From: Prevotella sp. UBA2850
Lineage (GTDB): Bacteria > Bacteroidota > Bacteroidia > Bacteroidales > Bacteroidaceae
Direction of reading: 5' to 3'
DNA length: 64,000 nucleotides
Assembly: GCA_002350805.1 (NCBI GenBank)
Contig: DEFO01000034.1
Coordinates: forward strand, 75,495 to 139,494
The notes below the pieces were generated by a model that saw only the letters and a program-made list of their open reading frames with translations, was not told the origin of the DNA and did no database searches. Shown here one piece after another: positions 18,032 to 25,993 of this stretch (the first letter of the stretch is position 1; every line of letters begins with the position of its first letter). The position numbers and the translations under genes were made by a program.

Positions 18032-18547
18032 TTACTCCTTTCTCTTTAGGTGTTCACGTAATTGGCTGAGTGCATGGCGCAGATGCTTGTAAACGGTGGT
18101 CTCGCTGACACCGAGGCGAAGGGCAATCTCACGGAAGGTGAGGCCATCGCGGAAGTGCAGCTCCACCACTTCCCGGCAGACAGGCGGCGCTAACAGGCTG
18201 ACACCCTCGGACAGGGCATTCAGCTCTTCGCGGAACAGGTCTGGCGGAATGAAGGTTGTGTCAAGATCGAGAAGATAGAGCCGTTGGACCCTCTCCTGTA
18301 TCTTCCTGCCACGAATCACGTTCAGGCATCGGTTGCGTACGCTGGTAAGCAGGAAGGCTGCTGCCGTCTCCTCATGCAGCTCTATGGCTGGTGAGGCGAG
18401 CAACTGGGCGAAGACATCGTGCACAATGTCCTTGCTCTCAGCATCGTCGTGCAGAAGCAGGGTGGCCAACCGATACATCTGCCGGTAATGCTGTCGGAAC
18501 AGCGCTTCAAGTATTTCTTTTCTTTTCCTCATACACTTATCATACAC
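18032..18547 (-). CDS. ECF RNA polymerase sigma factor
   Basis: 171 residues. Region 2 is at about 18-85 (LFRQHYRQMYRLATLLLHDD, DIVHDVFAQLL) and region 4 at about 118-165 with the helix-turn-helix GLTFREIALRLGVSETTVYK. There is no region 3, as in ECF factors. It is first in an operon with its anti-sigma and the STN receptor, so the receptor signal should release it to transcribe the same operon. Met1 at 18547 and Met6 at 18532 are both possible starts; the second is followed by a strongly basic stretch. Confidence 0.9.
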   Translation of the reverse strand: MYDKCMRKRKEILEALFRQHYRQMYRLATLLLHDDAESKDIVHDVFAQLLASPAIELHEETAAAFLLTSVRNRCLNVIRGRKIQERVQRLYLLDLDTTFIPPDLFREELNALSEGVSLLAPPVCREVVELHFRDGLTFREIALRLGVSETTVYKHLRHALSQLREHLKRKE

Positions 18548-19016
18548 ACGAAAACCAATTTACTAAACCCTCAAGACCATTTTTCTTGTTTTAAAATAGA
18601 ATTTAATGGACAAAAATACAAATAATCACACAAAAAAAAACGGCGAGGCCCCGAAAAATGGGGTATCGAAGGAAAACAAGTAACGCTGAGAAAAAAAACA
18701 GGCTGCTTTGCCATCACAGAGCAGCCCTCTAGCATTCCAATCGGCATGACTAGAATCGTAAACATCATCATTAGAAACGGAATCACTATCAGCAGAGAAC
18801 TGTATCTGAAGCCAGAGGAACGTGTCTCTGACAATAGAAAACGTGTCTCTGACAATAGAAAACGTGTCTCAATCAATAGGAACGTATCTCTGACTATTGG
18901 AAACGTGTCTGAAACTATAGGGACAAGACCGCCTATTTCAGAAGACCAGAACCGACACGATGACAAATGAGACGGGTGAAGACGGGAGAAGACAGCTCAT
19001 TCTGCCTATTGTCAAC
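18548..19016. other. Gene-free stretch with tandem repeats
   Basis: Between the sigma gene start and the HD gene stop. It holds the probable sigma promoter (a TATTTTTG box at about 18614-18621, minus strand), a poly-A run, and the 21-base repeats at 18819-18925. Open frames here are short, unlike known proteins and built from the repeats, so I call none. Confidence 0.6.
18819..18925. repeat. Five tandem 21-base repeats
   Basis: The core CGTGTCTCTGACAATAGAAA recurs with starts at about 18821, 18842, 18863, 18883 and 18904, that is spacings of 21, 21, 20 and 21. The first two copies are near identical, the later ones degenerate. The single 20-base unit breaks the reading frame, so it is not a protein repeat. 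No unique spacers, so not CRISPR. Confidence 0.8.
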
Positions 19017-19556
19017 TCATTCGAACATTTCTGCCCAGCGGCGGAAACGGCCGAGGCCTTCCTCGCCGAACTTGGCCAGGCTGTTGAGCGCCTGTTCAAC
19101 GGTCTTCTCGCGGTCCAAACGGGTTTTCGAGAAGAACTTGTCGGCATAGCAGATGACTTGCTCCTCCAGCGTTTCGGGCAGGAAGTCGCAATGGGGCAAA
19201 GGAAGTTGCTGACTGACAATCTCTTGCCGTGAAAGACCGGCGCCGGTATGACGCTCGCAGACACGGGCATGGCGCTCCAAACCATGCTTGCGCAACAGTT
19301 CGGCACCAATGCGCCCATGACAGATGTAGGGCTCGGTGCCAAAACACTGGATGCCGGGAGCATTGCACCAGCGCACGCCAATATCGTGCAACATGGCAGC
19401 CTCCTCGACAAAACGGGCATCAAGATTCAGCTCGGGATGCAAAGAAACAATCTGTAGCGCCTTATGCGCTACAGATTGGCTGTGAACAAGGAGGATATGA
19501 CGAAGCTCATTGTCCTCCTTGTAGTATTGGTCTAAAATCTGTTGATAGTCAATCAT
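19017..19556 (-). CDS. HD-domain phosphohydrolase
   Basis: 179 residues of the small HD superfamily. The HD pair is in AMLHDIG (H57-D58), with an upstream H in LVHSQSVA (H25), a downstream H in ICHGRIGAE and ERHTGAG, the order expected for metal-dependent phosphohydrolases of the HDIG type. The substrate is not predictable. Its ATG overlaps the stop of the carboxyltransferase gene (ATGA), so the two are translationally coupled, an association I do not know to be explained. Confidence 0.85.
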   Translation of the reverse strand: MIDYQQILDQYYKEDNELRHILLVHSQSVAHKALQIVSLHPELNLDARFVEEAAMLHDIGVRWCNAPGIQCFGTEPYICHGRIGAELLRKHGLERHARVCERHTGAGLSRQEIVSQQLPLPHCDFLPETLEEQVICYADKFFSKTRLDREKTVEQALNSLAKFGEEGLGRFRRWAEMFE

Positions 19557-21331
19557 GCCTGACCCGGACGCTCGATGTAGGCAATGACTTCGCCCTTGTT
19601 AACCTTCGAGCCCTGCTTGGCGTTGATCTCAACCAGCTTGCCTCCGAGAGCTGCGGGAACGGCAACGATCTCGCCCCAAGGAGCCTGAATGTAGCAGAAG
19701 GCATCGCCCTCATTGTATTCCTTACCGATGAACGGCTCGGTGGTAGGAGCGCACTCGCCCTCGCCATTGAACTCCCAGTAGAGCTGTCCCTTGACAGGAG
19801 CCACGATGGCATCGGCCTTAGCATGCTTGAAGGCGCTGAGCTGCTCGGGAGTGAGCGTGGTGCCGAGCTTAGCATCCTTGGCTTTCTGCAGGTCGGCCAG
19901 GAAGTTCTTCTTAGCCTGTCCGCTCTTGAAGTTACGATACTGCTCGGGGTGCATAGCCAGCTCGTAGAGCTCCTCGTCGTCCGGTCCGTACTCCCAACCG
20001 TTCTCGTCCATCTCCTTGCGGAAGTCGTCGAGTGCATTCGGGATAAGTGTGTGCGGGTCGGCATCGGTGAACTCGCGGCCCTGCTTGGCAGCCAGCTCGA
20101 CCAGTTCTGGGTCGATAGTTCCAGGAATCTTTCCGCTCTTGCCGAGGATCATACCCCACATAGAGTCGTCCATCATCACGAAGCGTCCCTTGCCCTGAGC
20201 CAGAGTGAGCAGGTTCATCAGAGCGATGTTCTTCACATACTGAGAGAACGGAGTTACGAGTGGGGGATAACCCACGCGAGGCCATACGTAAGCTACCTCG
20301 TCGAACAGCTTCACCAGCATATCGTCGGTAGAAAGCTCGGGCTCGCCCTTGGCTTTCAGGGTATTGTTAATCACGTGATGGATACCAGCGAGGTCGGCCA
20401 TCATCGAACCCATCATACCGCCGGGCAGACCGCAACCGAGCAGCAGCGACGACATGTGCTTGTTGCCGGGATTGATGAAGTAGCCGAGCCAGTCGTCAAT
20501 GAACTCCTGGGTGAGGGCACGTGCACGCATGTATGCGTTCATATTGATTTCTTTCACCTCGAAGCCCTCGTGCTTCAGCATCGACTGAACCGAGATGATA
20601 TCCGGGTGAACCTTACCCCACGACAGCGGCTCGATGGCTGTGTCGATGACGTCGGCACCATTGTTACAAACCTCCAGGATGCTGGCCATCGAGAGACCCG
20701 GGCCTGAGTGGCCGTGATACTGAATGATGATATCGGGGTGCTTGGTCTTGATCGACTTTGTCAGGGCACCCAGCAGGGCGGGCTGACCGATACCAGCCAT
20801 ATCCTTCAAGCAGATTTCCTCAGCACCAGCCTCAATCACCTGGTCGGCAATATTGGAATAATACTCAACGGTGTGCACGGGAGATGTGGTGATACAAAGC
20901 GTAGCCTGAGGCGTCATGCCTGCAGCCTTAGCCCATTTCACCGACGGGATGATGTTACGTACATCGTTCAAGCCGCAGAAAATACGGGTGATATCAACAC
21001 CCTGTGCATGCTTTACCTTATACTGAAGTTCACGAACATCATCGGGTACAGGATACATGCGGAGCGCGTTCAGACCGCGGTCGAGCATGTGAGTCTTAAT
21101 ACCCACCTCATTGAATGGCTTACAGAAAGCACGTACGGCAGCGTTGGGGTTCTCGCCAGCCAGCAGGTTCACCTGCTCAAAGGCTCCACCATTGGTCTCC
21201 ACACGATCGAAAACGCCCATGTCAATGATGGCCGGGGCAATACGCTCTAACTGATCTTTACGTGGCTGGAACTTACCAGAAGACTGCCACATGTCTCTGT
21301 AAACAAGACTGAACTGGATTTTCTTTTTCAT
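19553..21331 (-). CDS. Carboxyltransferase subunit (oxaloacetate decarboxylase alpha / pyruvate carboxylase B type), biotin lysine absent
   Basis: 592 residues. The N-terminal 300 form a TIM-barrel carboxyltransferase: VYRDMWQSSG at 10-19, the lysine in CLKDMAG (K176, carboxylated in the family), and the metal pair HGH (206-208). A conserved helical domain follows (about 310-470). The C-terminal 75 residues have the biotinyl/lipoyl fold (VKGQLYWEF, IGKEYNEGD, GGKLVEI, VNKGEVIAYI), but where relatives have AMKM this protein has QAPWGE, with Trp552 at the biotinyl-lysine position. So it probably works with a biotin carrier encoded elsewhere. It may use pyruvate/oxaloacetate or (methyl)malonyl-CoA chemistry in the succinate-propionate pathway. 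An HD hydrolase gene is coupled downstream. Confidence 0.85.
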   Translation of the reverse strand: MKKKIQFSLVYRDMWQSSGKFQPRKDQLERIAPAIIDMGVFDRVETNGGAFEQVNLLAGENPNAAVRAFCKPFNEVGIKTHMLDRGLNALRMYPVPDDVRELQYKVKHAQGVDITRIFCGLNDVRNIIPSVKWAKAAGMTPQATLCITTSPVHTVEYYSNIADQVIEAGAEEICLKDMAGIGQPALLGALTKSIKTKHPDIIIQYHGHSGPGLSMASILEVCNNGADVIDTAIEPLSWGKVHPDIISVQSMLKHEGFEVKEINMNAYMRARALTQEFIDDWLGYFINPGNKHMSSLLLGCGLPGGMMGSMMADLAGIHHVINNTLKAKGEPELSTDDMLVKLFDEVAYVWPRVGYPPLVTPFSQYVKNIALMNLLTLAQGKGRFVMMDDSMWGMILGKSGKIPGTIDPELVELAAKQGREFTDADPHTLIPNALDDFRKEMDENGWEYGPDDEELYELAMHPEQYRNFKSGQAKKNFLADLQKAKDAKLGTTLTPEQLSAFKHAKADAIVAPVKGQLYWEFNGEGECAPTTEPFIGKEYNEGDAFCYIQAPWGEIVAVPAALGGKLVEINAKQGSKVNKGEVIAYIERPGQA

Positions 21332-21422
21332 ACAATTATTAGATTTGTGTAATATTTTTCAAAGCTGTTTGCAAAAATATATATTTTTTTGTTACGAAAC
21401 AAATATTTCGGGAATAAATTCT

Positions 21423-21430
21423 TATCTTTG
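21423..21430 (+). promoter_or_regulatory. -7 promoter box of lipoprotein gene
   Basis: TATCTTTG fits the TAnnTTTG element, 24 bases ahead of the gene start at 21454. I find no good TTTG at the expected spacing, so only the -7 half is supported. Confidence 0.5.
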
Positions 21431-21453
21431 CACGAAAATCAAAGAAAAAAACA

Positions 21454-22212
21454 ATGATGAGGAAAACGATATTGGCCGTCATTGCCATTGGCGGATGGCT
21501 GTTTTGCAATTGCTCCGGCAAGCAAACACAAGTGACAGAAATGAACGACGACTCGCTGAAGGTGAGCGCCATGACTGGCGACTCGGCCATCTACGGACTG
21601 GCCTGCGACGGATGCACCGACTCGGTGATTGTGCTGCTGCCCCACGATGGCAGCGACCCTGTCACCTACGACATCCTGAAGGCTATGCGCAACAAGAGGG
21701 TCATCGGCCGCCCGAAGATTGGCGACCACCTGGCGGTGCTGCTCAGTCAGGAGAATCCGACGGAGGCCGTCAGCGTCGTCGACATCGACGAGATGAAGGG
21801 CTCGTGGGTGTATCAGGTGATGCCCACCCTGAAAAAGAGCTTCATCGAGAATGCCGGCAAGCGCGACGCTGAGACCGACTCGATGATCAAGAAACTGATG
21901 GTGCCACGTGAATACGGGTTCAAGCTGAAGCGCGACAAGCAGGTGTCGAACATCGGTATGACGTACCGGCCGACCACCTCTGACGACGACAACCCCGTGG
22001 ACTATCCGCCATTGACGCGCTACAGCGAATGGCACATTTTCAACGGCAAACTGATTCTGGTCCGCGCCAAGAACAGAATCGGCAACAGCCAGCAGGACCA
22101 ACAACCGGCCATACAAGATACTGCCGAGATTGTGTTCATGATGAAAGACAGCTTGCAGCTGCGATTCAAAGACGAAGTGAGAAACTATTATCGCAAGACT
22201 GAGGAGAAATAA
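21454..22212 (+). CDS. Lipoprotein of unknown function
   Basis: 252 residues. A signal with lipobox-like ending FCNC (MMRKTILAVIAIGGWLFCNC) places it in the envelope as a lipoprotein. The mature part has a notable CDGCTDS motif at about residues 50-56, two cysteines that could form a disulfide, followed by beta-rich sequence with lysine- and aspartate-rich stretches (RPKIGDHLAVLLSQENP). I do not recognise the family. It is a single gene transcribed away from the carboxyltransferase, with its own -7 box. Confidence 0.7.
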   Translation: MMRKTILAVIAIGGWLFCNCSGKQTQVTEMNDDSLKVSAMTGDSAIYGLACDGCTDSVIVLLPHDGSDPVTYDILKAMRNKRVIGRPKIGDHLAVLLSQENPTEAVSVVDIDEMKGSWVYQVMPTLKKSFIENAGKRDAETDSMIKKLMVPREYGFKLKRDKQVSNIGMTYRPTTSDDDNPVDYPPLTRYSEWHIFNGKLILVRAKNRIGNSQQDQQPAIQDTAEIVFMMKDSLQLRFKDEVRNYYRKTEEK

Positions 22213-22306
22213 AACGGGAAAGCCGGAAAAGGGGGCACACATCGCATCTACAACTATCGGTTCATGAGACTGGAAATATGCCTCCCCGCGCACCCATTTC
22301 CAATAG

Positions 22307-22429
22307 ATGCCTAATTGGGTTGCAATTAGTCGACAAATTAGACTCTAATTAATGCCTAATTACAACGTAATTAATGCCTAATTGCAGGGTAATTAATGCC
22401 TAATTAGAGTCTAATTCATGCCTAATTGA
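22307..22429. repeat. 22-base repeats with core ATGCCTAATT
   Basis: ATGCCTAATT occurs at about 22307, 22352, 22374, 22396 and 22418, spacings 45 (two units plus one) then 22, 22, 22. Each unit is ATGCCTAATT, six variable bases, TAATTA, so every unit carries AATT inverted around a variable hexamer. The first double unit is more degenerate. Confidence 0.8.
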
Positions 22430-22488
22430 AAATACCTGCCACATCTGGACCGAAACGCTGACGAACAGAATCCTATCGGCCATATTGA

Positions 22489-22524
22489 ATAAAGGCATAT
22501 CAACGCGCGTTGATATGCCTTTAT
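22489..22524 (-). terminator. Perfect 36-base palindrome, probable queF terminator
   Basis: The sequence around AAAGGCATATCAACGC and its exact complement is symmetric over 36 bases with no mismatch. On the minus strand it lies about 40 bases beyond the queF stop and ends with CCTTTAT, a weak T-tract. Being fully symmetric it could equally act on the plus strand for the lipoprotein gene. Confidence 0.6.
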
Positions 22525-22562
22525 CGTTGATTCCATCCGAAGGGATGGCCTCTGTGTTCTGC

Positions 22563-23027
22563 TTAAAAGGTATGACGCAGCATGCGCTCCTCAGCCATCC
22601 GCTCATACTTCGTGCCCGGCCGGCCGTAGTTGGCATAGGGATAAATGCTGATGCCGCCGCGCGGAGTGAACAGCCCCATCACCTCGATATACTTAGGATC
22701 CATCAGGCGAATCAGGTCTTTCATGATGATATTGACACAGTCCTCATGGAAATCGCCGTGGTTGCGGAAGCTGAAGAGATAAAGCTTGAGACTCTTGCTC
22801 TCTACCATCCGCTCGCCGGGCAGGTACATGATTTTTATTTCGGCGAAGTCGGGCTGCCCGGTAATCGGACAGAGCGTGGTGAACTCAGGACAGTTGAACT
22901 GCACCCAATAATCGTTCTCGGGATGCTTGTTCTGGAAGGTTTCCAGCACCTCAGGCGCATAGTTGTCTGCGTATTTTGTCTTCTTGCCAAGGGCATTCAG
23001 CCCCTCATTACTTCTGTTTTCTGCCAT
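22563..23027 (-). CDS. queF: NADPH-dependent 7-cyano-7-deazaguanine reductase
   Basis: 154 residues, the length of the short (type I, single-domain) QueF. It reduces preQ0 to preQ1 in queuosine synthesis. The nucleophile is C53 in EFTTLCPITGQPD with the conserved aspartate D60, and the NADPH/substrate region ESKSLKLYLFSFRNHGDFHE follows as in the family (quoted in order across about 75-94). No other queuosine gene is beside it, and the antiporter gene upstream is separated by 47 bases. Confidence 0.95.
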   Translation of the reverse strand: MAENRSNEGLNALGKKTKYADNYAPEVLETFQNKHPENDYWVQFNCPEFTTLCPITGQPDFAEIKIMYLPGERMVESKSLKLYLFSFRNHGDFHEDCVNIIMKDLIRLMDPKYIEVMGLFTPRGGISIYPYANYGRPGTKYERMAEERMLRHTF

Positions 23028-23074
23028 TTCGTTATATTATAAAAATAGGTGGACACATCATGGTCTCCTGCTTA

Positions 23075-24004
23075 TCAGGCGTTGACCACCAGCCATGTCA
23101 TATAAGCCAGGAACAAGATGGTGAGCACGGCGCCTTCCCATCGCTCCACCTTAAACTTGGTGTAAGTGAAGAACCACAACAGCACGATGCTGCCCAGCAT
23201 GACACTCAGGTCGACGATGGTGATGCCTTGCATTTGCATCGGGCACACAATGCCGGTAATGCCAAGAATCATGAGCACGTTGAAAACATTCGAGCCGATG
23301 ACATTGCCTATGGCGATGGCACTCCTACCCTTTCGGGCGGCCACCACACTCGTTGCCAACTCGGGCAATGAGGTACCGCCGGCCACAACCGTCAGACCTA
23401 CCACCGCATCCGACACGCCCAGCTCTACAGCCACACGCGATGCCGCCTCGACAAAGAGGTTACTACCGCCTATCAAGCAGGCCAGTCCCAGGGCAATAAA
23501 GCAGACCGACTTCAGCACGCCATAGTCTTTTGGCTCATCATCATCGGCCTGGTCACCCTCCTTGGCCACACGCAAGGTATAAATCATGAAGCCGATGAAC
23601 AGCACGAAGAGGATGGCAGCATCCACACGGGAGATATCGTGGTCGAGCGTCAGCATGGCCAGCATCACTGATGCCAACACGGCGAACGGCATGTCTTTCT
23701 TCACGGTTGACTTCAAAATGGCCATCGGCGCCACCATGGCTGCTACACCCACGATGAGCATCGTATTGAAAATGTTGCTACCCACAACATTACCAATGGC
23801 CAGATCGGGCGTGCCCTTCAAGGCCGACACAAAACTGACAAACAGCTCGGGGGCACTCGTACCCATCGCAACGATGGTCAGTCCTATCACTATTTGCGGA
23901 ACATTCATGCGCTGTGCCAATGCCACAGCGCCGTCGGTCATACGGTCTGCTCCCCAGAGCACCAAGATGACCCCTACGATAATAAATACAATATTTAATA
24001 GCAT
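23075..24004 (-). CDS. Calcium/sodium antiporter of the CaCA family (YrbG-like)
   Basis: 309 residues from the ATG at 24004. About ten transmembrane helices in two inverted halves, each with the alpha-repeat: MGTSAPELFVSF ... GNVVGSNIFN in the first and GGTSLPELATSV ... GNVIGSNVFN in the second. These motifs form the cation path. A longer frame opens at 24040 but the -7 box TATTTTTG at 24014-24021 lies inside it. The gene has its own promoter just behind a terminator hairpin. Confidence 0.9.
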   Translation of the reverse strand: MLLNIVFIIVGVILVLWGADRMTDGAVALAQRMNVPQIVIGLTIVAMGTSAPELFVSFVSALKGTPDLAIGNVVGSNIFNTMLIVGVAAMVAPMAILKSTVKKDMPFAVLASVMLAMLTLDHDISRVDAAILFVLFIGFMIYTLRVAKEGDQADDDEPKDYGVLKSVCFIALGLACLIGGSNLFVEAASRVAVELGVSDAVVGLTVVAGGTSLPELATSVVAARKGRSAIAIGNVIGSNVFNVLMILGITGIVCPMQMQGITIVDLSVMLGSIVLLWFFTYTKFKVERWEGAVLTILFLAYMTWLVVNA

Positions 24005-24013
24005 AATCGGGGG

Positions 24014-24021
24014 CAAAAATA
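24014..24021 (-). promoter_or_regulatory. -7 box of the antiporter gene, fused to an upstream terminator
   Basis: TATTTTTG on the minus strand follows the T-tract of the hairpin at 24031-24054 with only one base between, and sits 10 bases before the ATG at 24004. No TTTG at the usual -33 spacing. Confidence 0.55.
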
Positions 24022-24054
24022 CAAAAAAATCCCCAAACATTCACATGCTCGGGG
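24022..24054 (-). terminator. Rho-independent terminator of the hsp20 transcript
   Basis: Read on the minus strand: CCCCGAGCAT, loop GTGA (a GNRA-type tetraloop), ATGTTTGGGG, then ATTTTTTT. The ten-base stem pairs fully if two G-U pairs are allowed, and only in this orientation, which assigns it to the minus-strand hsp20 gene about 165 bases upstream. Confidence 0.7.
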
Positions 24055-24217
24055 ATAAAAATCTAACAATCACACAATTAATTATCAACTATTCATCAAT
24101 CAAACCTGAAAAACCAATCATTTATAACCTAAAAACCTATTCAAAAACCTATTGAGAGAGATCTGTTGGGTTCCTCCTTTCATGAGAAATAAAAGGTTCC
24201 TCCTTTCTTGGGGAAGA

Positions 24218-24649
24218 TTAGCCCACCGTAATCTGACGGGCCACTTTCACTTCCTCTTTCACTATCTTCGGCAGATCGACCGTGAGCACGCCATCGGCCA
24301 CACTGGCTGCGATCTTGTCCTTGTCTACATCCTCCGGCAGCAGCAGGGTCTGCTCGAACTTCGAGTATGAGAACTCACGGCGCAGATAGCGGGCTTTCTT
24401 GTCCTCGTCTTTCTTCTCCTGCTTGCTCTCCATCTTAATCACCAGGTTGCCCTCGTGGTTGATGTTCACATTGAAGTCCTCCTTCTTCATGCCAGGAGCA
24501 GCGAGTTCTACCTTGTATTCTTTGTCGTCCTCAAGGACATTGATGGCTGGAGCTGTTGCGTTGGCCTTCGGCATAAAGTCGCTGTTGAACAAATCGTTGA
24601 ACACTTCCGGCAGCCATGAATCTCTACGCATTGTTGGATAATACATCAT
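24218..24649 (-). CDS. Small heat-shock protein (Hsp20/alpha-crystallin)
   Basis: 143 residues, a holdase chaperone. The N-terminal region (WLPEVFNDLFN) is followed by the alpha-crystallin domain (about 38-132; INVLEDDKEYKVELAAPGMK, and VADGVLTVDLPK, the A-x-x-x-G-V-L signature) and a short tail. A strong AGGAGG lies 8 bases ahead of the ATG, uncommon in this genome. The upstream gap has an inverted repeat at 24778-24799 that may be an operator. Confidence 0.93.
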   Translation of the reverse strand: MMYYPTMRRDSWLPEVFNDLFNSDFMPKANATAPAINVLEDDKEYKVELAAPGMKKEDFNVNINHEGNLVIKMESKQEKKDEDKKARYLRREFSYSKFEQTLLLPEDVDKDKIAASVADGVLTVDLPKIVKEEVKVARQITVG

Positions 24650-25006
24650 AATTGTAACCTCCTATTTTTATTTTTGTTGTTTTGTTAATGTTTATGTTAT
24701 CGGCCTCTGCCCGTCTGTGGGTTTCGGCTTCACTCTCATCAATTGCAACAAGCATACCAGCGACCGTTTTATGTCATTTTGTCAGCAATCAACGACAAAT
24801 TGGCCGCACATATATTTCTCCTGACTGATCATCTCAATTCTTTATGCCCCTCTCATGCTCGCTGGTTTGCCTTATATTCCTCTATATAATTAAGGTGTAC
24901 CCTTGCAGCAACTTAAAAAGAGTTAAATAAACGCTCAAAAAGCAACAACTAGAGAAATAAATACATATCTTTGCGATATCAAAATGATATCACTAATATT
25001 TTATCA
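24650..25006. other. Divergent control region between hsp20 and SPFH genes
   Basis: Holds the hsp20 ribosome site (AGGAGG, about 24658-24663, minus strand), an inverted repeat TTTGTC (24778-24783) / GACAAA (24794-24799) with a 10-base spacer, and the SPFH -7 box TATCTTTG at 24966-24973 on the plus strand. I find no standard TAnnTTTG box for hsp20, which fits a special heat-shock promoter but does not prove it. Confidence 0.5.
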
Positions 25007-25987
25007 ATGAATATGGAGAATAAAGAGTTTACTTTCAATGGGACCGTCCTCAACGGATTTCTCATGTTGTTTGTCAACCTGCTTTTGACCGTCGGTTCCA
25101 TCGCAGCCATCATCTATGGAGCCATCATCCTGACCGAGGACACGAACGTAGCCCTTGGTGCTACGCTGTTTGCCGGAGGCATTGTGTTGTTGCTGGTCAC
25201 TATCATCTTATGGTGCGGATTCCTCATGCTGGAGCCCAACACGGCACGAGTCACCACTTGGTTTGGCAAGTACAGCGGCACGTTCACTCAGACAGGTTTC
25301 TACTGGATCAACCCCTTCTACTCTACCAAGAAGCTGTCGTTGCGCGCCCGCAACCTCGACGCTCAGCCCATCAAGGTGAACGACAAGACGGGTAATCCCG
25401 TGATGATTGGCTTGGTGCTGGTCTGGAAACTGAAGGATACTTACAAGGCCATCTTCGAGGTCGACTCACAGACCATGGCCTCCGTCAACCCGAATGAGAT
25501 TGGAGGCAGTAACGTGAAAGGCATCATGAATGCACTTGAGAACTTCGTGCGTGTACAGAGCGACGCTGCCCTGCGCCAAGTGGCCGGCCAGTATGCCTAC
25601 GACGACGAGGACGGCAAGGCCAACGAGCCCACCCTGCGCTCGAGTGCCGACGAGATTAACGACCAACTGGAGCAGAAGCTCGACGAGCGACTGGCCCTGG
25701 CTGGCATCGAAGTGGTGGAGGCCCGCATCAACTACCTGGCCTATGCCCCCGAGATTGCAGCTGTGATGCTGCGCCGCCAGCAGGCATCGGCCATCATCAC
25801 CGCCCGCGAGAAGATTGTCGAGGGAGCCGTCTCGATGGTGAAAATGGCCCTGCAGAAACTCTCCGACGAGGATGTTGTCGAACTGGATGACGACAAGAAG
25901 GCTGCTATGGTGAGCAACCTGATGGTGGTCCTCTGCGGCGACGACTCGGCTCAGCCCGTAGTAAATGCCGGAACGCTGAACCACTAA
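25007..25987 (+). CDS. SPFH/Band 7 domain membrane protein
   Basis: 326 residues from the ATG at 25007 (25013 also possible). Two hydrophobic helices at the N-terminus (GFLMLFVNLLLTVGSIAAII and a second at about 50-75) lead into an SPFH domain (about 85-260; ARVTTWFGKYSGTFTQTGFY, LSLRARNLDAQPIKVNDKTG) and a helical tail. Family members form membrane-bound oligomeric cages. A TTG start at 24971 falls inside the -7 box and is rejected. First gene of a tight five-gene plus-strand run; the ribbon-helix-helix gene follows after 6 bases. Confidence 0.88.
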   Translation: MNMENKEFTFNGTVLNGFLMLFVNLLLTVGSIAAIIYGAIILTEDTNVALGATLFAGGIVLLLVTIILWCGFLMLEPNTARVTTWFGKYSGTFTQTGFYWINPFYSTKKLSLRARNLDAQPIKVNDKTGNPVMIGLVLVWKLKDTYKAIFEVDSQTMASVNPNEIGGSNVKGIMNALENFVRVQSDAALRQVAGQYAYDDEDGKANEPTLRSSADEINDQLEQKLDERLALAGIEVVEARINYLAYAPEIAAVMLRRQQASAIITAREKIVEGAVSMVKMALQKLSDEDVVELDDDKKAAMVSNLMVVLCGDDSAQPVVNAGTLNH

Positions 25988-25993
25988 ACACTC

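Larger units (their letters stand above)
22213..22562. other. Gene-free stretch with repeats and a palindrome
   Basis: Between two convergent genes (lipoprotein and queF). It holds a repeat array at 22307-22429 and a perfect palindrome at 22489-22524 that probably ends queF transcription. No open frame worth calling. Confidence 0.6.

Noticed and set aside
18571..18970. Frames on both strands across the 21-base repeats
   Set aside because: Repeat-derived, no homology; one 20-base unit breaks the protein period.
19229..20707. 492-codon plus-strand frame
   Set aside because: Antisense to the carboxyltransferase and HD genes; low-complexity and without family resemblance.
18819..22429. CRISPR array suspected from the repeats at 18819 and 22307
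   Set aside because: Units follow each other without 30-base unique spacers, and no cas gene is present.
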